Positions 8,774 through 18,300 of a DNA stretch of 64,000 nucleotides are shown in pieces (the first letter of the stretch is position 1; each line of letters starts with the position of its first letter). Position numbers and translations under genes: made by a program. Source of the stretch: Fibrobacter succinogenes (GTDB lineage: Bacteria; Fibrobacterota; Fibrobacteria; Fibrobacterales; Fibrobacteraceae). Location of the stretch: contig NZ_CACZDK010000004.1 of the NCBI RefSeq assembly GCF_902779965.1, positions 1 to 64,000 of the forward strand. The letters are read 5' to 3'. The notes beneath the pieces were generated by a model, which was given only the letters and a program-made list of their open reading frames with translations, did not search any database and was not told the origin of the DNA.

Positions 8774-11700
8774 GTGAGTATTAAGAAGTATCTGTTAGCA
8801 CTATGTGCAGCAGCCTCTGTAATGGCTGAAGATCCTACTCCTTATGAATTGATTCGACCAGTGTTCCCATTGACATGGGATACGACAGTGTTCAAAGATT
8901 TTGACACCTCGGTCACAAGAAAAAAGAACATGCTGCCCAAGAATCTGACTCCGGCAGCATACGCTCCAAATGCTCTAATTCCAGACACTTTGAATCAAGC
9001 CTATCTGGACGCCATGAACGTCAAGATTTCCCCAATCCGCGTAAACCAGGCCGGATATTTGGAAGACGATCCTGAACGCCAGTTTTACTATATAGGCAAT
9101 GCCCAAACTTTCGAAGTTACAGATATCAACGGAGTTCCTTTAGTTCCGCCAATAACAGGTTCACTGATTTCCTTAAACCAAAAAGTTTCCTCTACATGGT
9201 TAATCAACGCCGGAACCAATGCCGCCACCAATGACCAGAAGCGTTATTCTGTAAAGACAACGGGTCCAACGGGTGATTTGAAATACGGTCATATTCCTCA
9301 CAGCGTACCTCTAGACACTCGTTTACGCATTAAAGTTGGCAATGATATTTCCAGCACTTTTATCGTAAGTGACAAACTCTATTCCATGGTGAAAGACGCC
9401 GCCCTCAAGTTCTACGGCATCAACCGTAGCGGTATTGCAGAATCCTGGTTCCGCAATGGCGCTTCAAGCCACGCCCTAGATGGAGCAGGTCCAGTTACTG
9501 AAGGCCCTCAAGATATTCGCGGACCTTACAACGCCGCCCTTGCAGGAACGCTTCAAGGTGGTTATTATGACTGTGGGGACCACCTGAAGGAATCCCACAC
9601 CCAAATGTACGCATTCATGGTCATGGCATTGATGGCCGCGACTAATCCAAATGCAGACGAAGATAATTACGCATTCAACCAAAGCATTACAAGCGTTAAA
9701 GACGGCATTCCGGACATGATGCGCGAAGCAAAGCACGGCGCAGACTTTGTGCTCAGGTCATTCATTCGAGCTAAAGGCGTTGTCGATGACATGGCTCTCT
9801 CTGTAGGTAACTTCGGTTCAGACCACGGCTGGTGGGGCCCTCCCGAAAACCAAGATGGTCTCCCCATTGGCAATACCGCAGAAGCAACAGACCGTGGTGG
9901 CCCAGGAACCAGAACCGTCCGTCTTGGTGAAATTGGAGCCAATGTCGGTGGCGAAACAGTGGCAGGTCTTGCACTCGTTGGCAAATTGTATGCCCAATAT
10001 CCAGAGTATAAGGATTTTGCAGATAGCTGCTTAATGGTTGCCGAAAAGATGTACGATTTTGCAAAAGCCCTTGTACAGGGAAAAACTACATATGATGGCG
10101 GCAAAAGAGTTGTACACCATACAAACGACACCACGGGCGCCCCGATGGCATTAGCAAAACAGTCCCCGGCCTACCATGGAAATAACGAATTTGTCGATGA
10201 CATGGCATTAGCTTCTGTAGCTTTGCTTTATGCTACGGGTAAAAAGCTATACGCCGATGACGCACTCCGTACTAAGAATCTTTTCCGAGAACAAGAATAT
10301 GCAACAGGTCCTGCATTCTTTGAAGGAGGCTGGTTTGTCACTCACAATAAGGGATTCTTTAAAGATGTAAAGAATACAGGTTGGGCAAACTCTTACTCTT
10401 ATGCTCTTTATGCTTTATATAAACTGATTCTCGCAGACAAAGATACAGCTATAAACAAATTCGGCTTGACCGAAAATGAATGGTTAAGCGCCGTTGAACA
10501 TTGTGTTGCCAATATGATTGCAAACTTGGGCGATTTGGGCAAATACGAAGGTCTTCCCGAGACATTTGTCTTCCCGACGGTTCCAAACATATGGAAACAA
10601 AGCCAGGTTACTTACGACAGAATCTGGTACACAATGATGACCGACCAAACCTGGATTTACAACCGATACCGCGCCGGCGACATCTTTGAAGTTTTGGCAT
10701 ATGCGGACGTAGCCAAAGATATCGAAAGCAAAAATATTTCTTTGCCGACCATGGGAACCCCCAACTGGAAAGCCGCCGAAGCAAAACAATTGGGCATCAA
10801 CCAGTTGAACTACTTGCTAGGCGTGAACCCCTGGGATATTTCGTTTATCATGGGCATTGGCGATAAGAACGATGCACACCCGCATCATCGTGGCGCAAAC
10901 CCCGAAGGCACTAACGTTCCAGGCGGAAAAACTAAGTACTATTACAGACCACCCGTTGGAGGTCTTTATGGCGCAGTACCACCACTTGGTGGCGATGACG
11001 GCGATGGAACCATGGGTAAAAAAGGCGTTCTCAGTTGGGAATACTACCAAATGTCCGAAATCTGTATTGATGCAGCGGCAACGCTTGTAAGTACAGTAAC
11101 TTTGGCCTCCAAGCAAATCGATAAGACTCTAGCCCCCGACATGAACGTTGAAATTCGCCATGTCAGCATGGACTCCGCTCTCATAACTGTTAATCTTACT
11201 CAGCGCGGTACAGTCACTATCAATTATGGCACAACTGAAGGCCAGTACAATCTTACAGCCTCCAGCGAAGGATCAGCTGTTAAGCATGACATTGTCCTCC
11301 ATGACTTGAATCCCGGTACAGCCTACTACTTCTACGTCACAGGAGCAAACGCCTACAACCCAGCAAATACAAAGACCAAGTATCTCGTCGATAGCACTCA
11401 GACACCATTCACGTTCACGACTCTCAGCACTGTCGAAAACGCAAACATCGTAAACGTCACCGTCTGCAATGTTGATGCGGATAGCGCCGAAATCATGTGG
11501 TACACCCCGAACGGCGAATATGAATCCAAGATTTATTGGGACACCAAGCCGCACTCCAATGCCAATGAATTTGCATTCAATTCCGGTGCCGGAAACGCAG
11601 ACGTTTCAGGCATTCCTACGCAATTCCACTATGTAAAGATTGGCGGGCTCAAGGAAAAGACAACCTATTATTTCATGGTCGAAAGCAACGGCGCCCAATC

Positions 11701-14700
11701 TACAGTTGATGACAAAGGCAACTTGCTCAAGTTCACGACTCCGGTCACATGGTACGACTTCAGCGTAAAGACATACCAATATCCTTGGCAAGGGGATATG
11801 GCCATGGTCAACATCAATATTTTCAACAATGAATCACGTGCTTTTGACAGCTTGACGATTAGACTTTACATGCGTGGCACCGATGAAATTGAACACGACA
11901 TCGGTATGGGCACAGACATTTGTAACGCCTACTCATCAGCCGGTTTCAGCGGGGATTGCTCAAAAGCAACGAAGGATGAATTGGAAAGAGGTCTCCGCGA
12001 TGCACTTCCAATAAAGATTGAAGACACCTATGATGAAGCTACGGGAACATGGCAATGGTACTTCCCCTTGAACCTCGGTTCTACGGTCATTCAAAGTGCT
12101 AGCCGCCTCCGCTTTGACGTGAGATTCGACCATCGCAGTCCTTTCCCACCATACAAGGACTTGATGAACGAAGCTCCGAATAAAAAACTTTACTGCTATA
12201 CGAACAACAAGTGGTATGCCCCGTCCGATGAATATGCAGGTGCAGCAACATTAGCAGCAAATCCAGGAGACTGGAGCTGGATGCCGCACTCTCGCGCCAA
12301 TGGTGAAGAATATGATTATCCGGGCATGCCCTGCATAAGCAAGGACGATGGAGACATAGACTTCGACGCCGCTCCGGTGAACCCATACGTATCCGTTTAC
12401 CGCAAGGACGAATTCATTTGGGGTTACAGTCCATCCAAGAAGGAAATGGAACACAAGAAAGCTCATTACAAGATTGACGTCTCTCTTGATCCTCCGTTCA
12501 ACTTGTCCAATGGCTCCCACATCGATATCGACCAATCAAGCAGCATAGTCCATGTCAAGGGCAAGGCTCATGTGACCGAAGGTGGTTACATCACAAAGAT
12601 TTGGGCAAACGGTGTCAAAGTCAGCGGTTTGACTGTTAGCAAAGGTCTTGACAAATGGCTATTGAACGAAGCCGGTAGCGAAATTATCGCCAAGTATGAC
12701 ATTCCAACAGACATGTGGGATTTAGATATACCGGTCAAGATGGGCATTGGATCCAAGAAAGTGGACATCACCATCTTCGCAGGTCCAAACCCCACATGCG
12801 AAACATGCTCTGAAAATGGAGGCTGCGCCTTCGAAAACAGAACTTTCTACATAAACTTCTCCAAGGGAGACGCAACAGCTTCTACGCTTGTCCTCAAGGA
12901 TGCCACCGGAAATCCGGTCGTAAGCCCAGCAAATCCAGAAGGCACGATATTCTATATCGACGTGATGGACAAAGACAAGATAAAGAGCAAAGCAACCTCA
13001 GTTGAAGTCCAGATTCTCAATAACAAAAAGAACGACAAACTCAAGGTAACCTTGAACGCCGATCCGAATAACCCTGGTCACTTTATCGGCGGGCCGTTTA
13101 CAGCAGTGAACCACAGCAAGGAAACTAGGAACAAAACTTCTGAAATTTCGTTCTTCGCAGGCGATACAATTCAGGTCGTCTACACCGACCCGGATGACGA
13201 AGAAGACATCTCTAAGTATTCGTTCTTTGCAGAATCCAAGGTCCCGTCTCCACAGACTGCTCTCGCCGAAGACAGCAACTGCGACAACAAGGCAGACCAG
13301 TTGAGAATCGTTTTCACGAACAAGCTTACTGATGACTACACGCTTGACAGTATCCGCTACTTCATCGAAGGCATGAAGGATACAGTCAAGGTTCCGCTTG
13401 TCGCCTCAAAATATGCAGACATGAACGAAGTCCTCATCCCTATCGATACAAGCCTTATCAAGACCAATGCAAACCCGACAGGAAAGATTACGACTTACAT
13501 TACCGACAAGGGCACCGCCAACGCCGAATCCATTAAGATTACGGACGGCATCCTCCCCACGCTCGTAAGCGTATCTATCCTCGAAAAATCGGACAGCGAT
13601 AATAGCGGTCTCGACACGGTCATGATAGCATTCTCCGAACCGGTCATCTTCTCGTCATTGAATGAATGGCCTCTCGTTATTGCAGGTACTGTAAATTCGC
13701 CAACGGTCATCGATGCCGCAACAACAAACAACGGCAAGACTTGGCAGTTGGTGATCAGCGGCAATACAGGCAATTCGCTCGTTCCGATTGGCGCCATGGC
13801 TAGCGCAAGAAACACCGGCGGATTTACAATTACCGACCAGAACTTCAACCAGATTAACCCACAGGGCTGTAACCCGAGTGTTCCAGTAACGCTCATTTCT
13901 CGCCCGGTTCCGGTTTACTATGCAGAAATGGTCGACAAGGAAGGTGATGGCGTTCCGGACTTGGTCCACATCATATTCGAAAGAAAACTCAAGACCAAGG
14001 ACGTCTTCGACAGCATCGTGACAATCTGGGGCAACCCAGGCATCACACGCACATTCATTACTACAGCCGATACCACCGGCGGTGTAATCGTCCCGAAAGA
14101 ATCTTACTGGACCATCCGCGACTCTGCTTCGGCTCCGATCCAAATCATGGTCGATTCCGTCACGGTAAAGGATTCCGTCACTACATATAGCATTGTCGAT
14201 ATCACGATTCCAGCAACGCATGCCTATCCATACGGCTCCACAAGCGGCGATAAGGACGGAAACGGAACTGTATCCCCGATGAAGGGTGCTGCAAACGGAT
14301 TCTTCGAAACGAACTACACGTTGTACGACAAGTGCGCACCGGTTATTGCATCGGCACGTATGATCAAGGAAGGCGTGCTCACCATCAACTTGTCCGAACA
14401 GCTCAGCATGGTCGAAACGGGCAAGTACATCCAGCGTGAACGCGACGAATACATTCCGCACGAAAGGCCGCAAGGTTCTGGCAAGTCCCAGCTCTTTACC
14501 TATAACGAAAAGGACAACGTCTTCCATGCCGGCGACCGCGTACGCCTCGTTCCAGAGGTTCTCGGAGCAGCCTACATCGACAAGAACAACAATGTCCCGA
14601 CAGTTGCAAACCCCTATGTGCGCATCACGGGTGACGACAACATCCGCTTTACGGTAACGCTCACAAAGCCTGTAGCAACGCCAAAGGCCGGTGCATACAT

Positions 14701-15262
14701 GGGCCGTCCAGAAAATACAATGAACGACGCATTCGTTACATCGGCAATCATCAACGGCAAGCGCAACTTTATCAGCTCAAACGGAACTCTCCTCGGTCAA
14801 GTGGATACAGCCGCATACTTTAGCTCCGGCCCGAATTTTGAAATCGAGGTCATGATGCCTTCTGCAAGCTTCCTCACCCACGATGGCATACCGATGTATG
14901 ATTTCCACCTGAAGGTTGTCGCTGACCTCTACGATAACCTTGGGCAATACGTGAACACCTACAAGCTTGACATTCCGAGAGAGAACTTCGCAGCGATTAG
15001 GAACCTGACCGATAACGGCACCCTCAAGCTAAACGTAGAATGGGCCGCGAAGGACAACGAAGCGCCGGTCGCCAAGAAGGGCAACAAGATCGGAACCGGA
15101 GCCTACATCGCAAAGTTTGACTTTACCGCAGAGCCCTTCTGCGCCGCAGCATTCGATACAAACAGCAATGACTACAAGGCCTCATGCTCTGTAATCGGAG
15201 AAAAGGCAGGGAAAGTAACAGACAACAAGACAAAGACTCTAGGCTTTAAGAGAAAGAAATAA
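8774..15262 (+). CDS. Giant modular secreted glycoside hydrolase family 9 protein (copy B)
   Basis: Tandem paralogue of copy A, 2162 aa, starting at a GTG with AAAGGAG upstream. The overlapping ATG at 8772 is followed at once by TGA and cannot be used. It has a signal peptide (MSIKKYLLALCAAASVMA), the N-terminal Ig-like domain (IRVNQAGY), and a GH9 domain with GGYYDCGDH near residue 263, PHHR near 701 and a candidate acid Glu in SEICIDA near 760. The downstream fibronectin-like, CBM-like, Cys-rich (CETCSENGGC) and Ig-like modules, and the C-terminal region ending GFKRKK, match copy A in order. The catalytic half has diverged clearly while the last 300 or so codons are nearly identical in DNA, which suggests gene conversion or constraint on the C-terminus. 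An extra loop rich in Gly and Pro lies before the catalytic Asp pair. Confidence 0.93.
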   Translation: MSIKKYLLALCAAASVMAEDPTPYELIRPVFPLTWDTTVFKDFDTSVTRKKNMLPKNLTPAAYAPNALIPDTLNQAYLDAMNVKISPIRVNQAGYLEDDPERQFYYIGNAQTFEVTDINGVPLVPPITGSLISLNQKVSSTWLINAGTNAATNDQKRYSVKTTGPTGDLKYGHIPHSVPLDTRLRIKVGNDISSTFIVSDKLYSMVKDAALKFYGINRSGIAESWFRNGASSHALDGAGPVTEGPQDIRGPYNAALAGTLQGGYYDCGDHLKESHTQMYAFMVMALMAATNPNADEDNYAFNQSITSVKDGIPDMMREAKHGADFVLRSFIRAKGVVDDMALSVGNFGSDHGWWGPPENQDGLPIGNTAEATDRGGPGTRTVRLGEIGANVGGETVAGLALVGKLYAQYPEYKDFADSCLMVAEKMYDFAKALVQGKTTYDGGKRVVHHTNDTTGAPMALAKQSPAYHGNNEFVDDMALASVALLYATGKKLYADDALRTKNLFREQEYATGPAFFEGGWFVTHNKGFFKDVKNTGWANSYSYALYALYKLILADKDTAINKFGLTENEWLSAVEHCVANMIANLGDLGKYEGLPETFVFPTVPNIWKQSQVTYDRIWYTMMTDQTWIYNRYRAGDIFEVLAYADVAKDIESKNISLPTMGTPNWKAAEAKQLGINQLNYLLGVNPWDISFIMGIGDKNDAHPHHRGANPEGTNVPGGKTKYYYRPPVGGLYGAVPPLGGDDGDGTMGKKGVLSWEYYQMSEICIDAAATLVSTVTLASKQIDKTLAPDMNVEIRHVSMDSALITVNLTQRGTVTINYGTTEGQYNLTASSEGSAVKHDIVLHDLNPGTAYYFYVTGANAYNPANTKTKYLVDSTQTPFTFTTLSTVENANIVNVTVCNVDADSAEIMWYTPNGEYESKIYWDTKPHSNANEFAFNSGAGNADVSGIPTQFHYVKIGGLKEKTTYYFMVESNGAQSTVDDKGNLLKFTTPVTWYDFSVKTYQYPWQGDMAMVNINIFNNESRAFDSLTIRLYMRGTDEIEHDIGMGTDICNAYSSAGFSGDCSKATKDELERGLRDALPIKIEDTYDEATGTWQWYFPLNLGSTVIQSASRLRFDVRFDHRSPFPPYKDLMNEAPNKKLYCYTNNKWYAPSDEYAGAATLAANPGDWSWMPHSRANGEEYDYPGMPCISKDDGDIDFDAAPVNPYVSVYRKDEFIWGYSPSKKEMEHKKAHYKIDVSLDPPFNLSNGSHIDIDQSSSIVHVKGKAHVTEGGYITKIWANGVKVSGLTVSKGLDKWLLNEAGSEIIAKYDIPTDMWDLDIPVKMGIGSKKVDITIFAGPNPTCETCSENGGCAFENRTFYINFSKGDATASTLVLKDATGNPVVSPANPEGTIFYIDVMDKDKIKSKATSVEVQILNNKKNDKLKVTLNADPNNPGHFIGGPFTAVNHSKETRNKTSEISFFAGDTIQVVYTDPDDEEDISKYSFFAESKVPSPQTALAEDSNCDNKADQLRIVFTNKLTDDYTLDSIRYFIEGMKDTVKVPLVASKYADMNEVLIPIDTSLIKTNANPTGKITTYITDKGTANAESIKITDGILPTLVSVSILEKSDSDNSGLDTVMIAFSEPVIFSSLNEWPLVIAGTVNSPTVIDAATTNNGKTWQLVISGNTGNSLVPIGAMASARNTGGFTITDQNFNQINPQGCNPSVPVTLISRPVPVYYAEMVDKEGDGVPDLVHIIFERKLKTKDVFDSIVTIWGNPGITRTFITTADTTGGVIVPKESYWTIRDSASAPIQIMVDSVTVKDSVTTYSIVDITIPATHAYPYGSTSGDKDGNGTVSPMKGAANGFFETNYTLYDKCAPVIASARMIKEGVLTINLSEQLSMVETGKYIQRERDEYIPHERPQGSGKSQLFTYNEKDNVFHAGDRVRLVPEVLGAAYIDKNNNVPTVANPYVRITGDDNIRFTVTLTKPVATPKAGAYMGRPENTMNDAFVTSAIINGKRNFISSNGTLLGQVDTAAYFSSGPNFEIEVMMPSASFLTHDGIPMYDFHLKVVADLYDNLGQYVNTYKLDIPRENFAAIRNLTDNGTLKLNVEWAAKDNEAPVAKKGNKIGTGAYIAKFDFTAEPFCAAAFDTNSNDYKASCSVIGEKAGKVTDNKTKTLGFKRKK
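14256..15262 (+). repeat. C-terminal segment of copy B, near-identical to 7470-8477
   Basis: Partner of the repeat in copy A, in direct orientation. Such repeats could allow homologous recombination that deletes about 6.8 kb or makes a hybrid gene. Confidence 0.8.
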
Positions 15263-15271
15263 CGAACCATG

Positions 15272-15312
15272 GAGCCCCAGGATTTAACCGTCCTGGCGGC
15301 TCTTTATTTTTA
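15272..15312 (+). terminator. Intrinsic terminator after GH9 copy B
   Basis: GAGCC-CCAGGA pairs with TCCTGG-(C bulge)-GGCTC, followed by TTTATTTTT. The next gene starts only about 18 bases further, so read-through may feed it. Confidence 0.82.
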
Positions 15313-15329
15313 GAACAAAAGATAAACGT

Positions 15330-18300
15330 ATGAAAAAACTAATCAGTGCTATTTTCTTATTATCCTTATTCTGCATAGAGCATTCTCTGGCAGCAAATAC
15401 TCATAGTCTACCGAATCTCGACAGGACCTGCAAAACTTGCACGCGTATACACAACGATTCGGTAAACGTCTTTAACAGGCGTCCCATCCGCTTGAACCAA
15501 AGCGGATTCAAGCCCGAACATTACAAGTATGCCTATGTTGCAGACCCTACAGAAAAGACGTTCAAAGTCATTGACGCCAACAGTGGAAAAGAAGTTCCCG
15601 GTGGAGGAAACCTCACCCTCATAGGAACTGTTACCAAGCCAGGTATAACAGTTAGAGTATCCTTCAACTCCCTCCAAGACTTAATGAGACTTGGGGACAC
15701 AACTTCGACGGGAACCGAAACTCTCTACCGCGCCGATTTCACAACGCTTTCAACTGTAGGCGAATACTTCCTCGTTGTGGGCAAAGACACCTCGGCAACA
15801 TTCCATATCAGCCCCTATATTTACAACTCCATTCTTGAAAAATCGTTGATGTTCTTTGGAATTCAACGTTGCGGCAATACGGATTCCCACTTCCACGGAG
15901 CCTGCCACTTGAAGGATGGTTCAAAAATAAATCATGACCTTACCGGTGGTTGGCATGACTGTGGTGACCATTTTAAAGTCGCCGAAACCGTCGGTTATGC
16001 AGCTTACGTGCTTTCAATGGTTTACCTCACCTACCCTGACAAGGCTGAAGACCGTTTCGGTCATTCATATGCAGACACAATTCGAGATGGCATTCCGGAC
16101 ATTCTCTATGAAGCTAAAATCGGTGCCGACTATATCATGAAGCTTTATGACGCCTCTGTTGCCGAAGGACTTATCGAAAAAGGCGACATGTTCCATACGG
16201 TGGGCATGAGCGATTGGGATCACAGTTTCTGGGACGTGCCCGAACACCAAGATATGCAACCTTATAAAAAAGGAGGTCCAGACCGACTTGTTCTCAAAGG
16301 TATCGGAACAAACGTTGCCGGCATTTACGCAGCCACATTGGCAAACGTTGCCGCCGGGTTTAAATGGATCAATCCTTCTTACTCTAAAAGACTATTAGAT
16401 GCAGCAAAAACAATTTATGCAAAAATTGTGAAGCCGACATACTTAAAATACACAGAATCATATGAAGGTCGTGACAAATGCGCTAAAAGGGGCAAGGCAA
16501 CTTTATACGAGTATAGCGATGGTAATATAACCTTTAACGGAAAAGGATACTACAGCGGTATGGGGCTTTGCGAAGACGATGCTGCAGCGGCAGCCGTGTC
16601 GCTTTGGTATGCTACCGGAGATACCACATATTCGTATGACTTGTATAAAAATCCGGACATGAACCAAAATGGGCATGCAAAATTTGACTTGGCATTTTTC
16701 CCTAAAGGGATTCTTGCTATGGACCAGGGCTTCAACAACTCTTGGGCAACGGACTACCAGAATCTATTCGCCTATGTTCTGTTCGCCATGCAAAGGCTTA
16801 TCTTGAACGACCCCGAATACGAAACAAAATTCGGACTGTCGAAAATGGAAAGAGATTCACTATCGATGCGCGTGATGGCTGCGTTCCGCAAACAAGTCGA
16901 GACCAACTCCACGGGTGATTCCGTTGCAGTTCTTTATCCGGGTTCCGGCAATGCAGAACCTCGCGAAGGCACATCCAAGCTCAAAGTGCAACCTCCCTAC
17001 AACTTGGTGTGGACCAGCTTTGACTGGGGCGTGATGCGCTACAACATGGGTTCTGCAGTGGCTGTATTCCTTTTGTATGAACTTACAAAAGACGAACGCT
17101 ACTTGAAAGTCGCTTTGGACAACATGTATTACGTACTGGGCGCCAACCCCTGGGATATTTCACTTTTGCTCGGTGCAGGCGACAAGAACCCGCAACACCC
17201 GCATAACCGTTCCGCAAACCCCGATGGTTACAATGCAGGTGGCGGCATTCCTTACGATTACAAGTGCCCCATCGGCGCATTGATGGGTGGACGCGCTCCG
17301 AATTTACCATTGATTGAAGACTGGGAAAAATACACATCGACAGAAACCTGTATCGACTTCTCGGCTCAGTTCCTGTTCCCGGCACAAAGCCTTGCAGAAC
17401 AACTCCCGCCCGATAACGACGGTCCTGTTTTCAGCGACATCGTTGGTATCCCCACATCGGATTCTACAGCAATTATCAGCTGGAAGACCGACGAACTCGC
17501 ACTCGTAACCGTTTCCTATGATGTAACAACAAATGCCAATACCGCAAAATCCATACAGCTCACCGAAGCGGTCAAAGAAGGCTCAGTAACACTCACCGGC
17601 CTAATTCCTGGGCAAACGTACTACTTCTACCTTGAAGGCGTTGACCCTCATGGAAACATCACCACAGATGATAACCATGGTTATTGGTACAAATTCACCA
17701 TGACATCGACAACAACTCAAATCAAGGGTGTTACCATTTGTCAGGTGGATAACCGCAGCGCTAAAATTTACTGGTGGAGCACAGATCGCCTAGACGGCAT
17801 GGTTCATTTTGGTAAAGCAAAAGGTTCCTATACTGAAAAAGTAGTCGCAAATGGCGGTGTAGCCCTTTTCCACGAAGCCGTCCTTACTGGACTTGAAGCC
17901 GGCACCACATACTACTTTACCGTATCATCTGGAGCAACTGTTTCCGAAGAATATTCTTTCACGACCGAACAATATGCAACAACAGTCAACATGGATATCA
18001 ACGTCAAGCCTCTCAACAAGGATGGATGTAGAAACTCTTCCGACTGGAAAAAATGCAATACGTTCCTCGTCATCGTCCGAAACAAAGACTCGGTGGAATA
18101 CAACGATCTTGATTTAAGATTCTATTTCCCCGTAGCAGTCCAAGGATCAAGCAACAACAAGTCCATTTGGGATGGAACCGGATTTTCCGTTGGCTGGCCT
18201 GTCATAAATTTCGGCGAACCTGTTCCCTATAATGTAATATCAATGAAAGACTCCGTAGAAAAAGGCTATTATATGCCAGTCCACATCGAGGGAAAACTGG

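Noticed and set aside
1950-15330. Sigma-54 promoters (TGGCAC-N5-TTGCA type) before the GH9 genes
   Set aside because: Searched by eye in the spacers because of the adjacent activator. Only sigma-70-like boxes were found, so direct sigma-54 control of these genes is not claimed.
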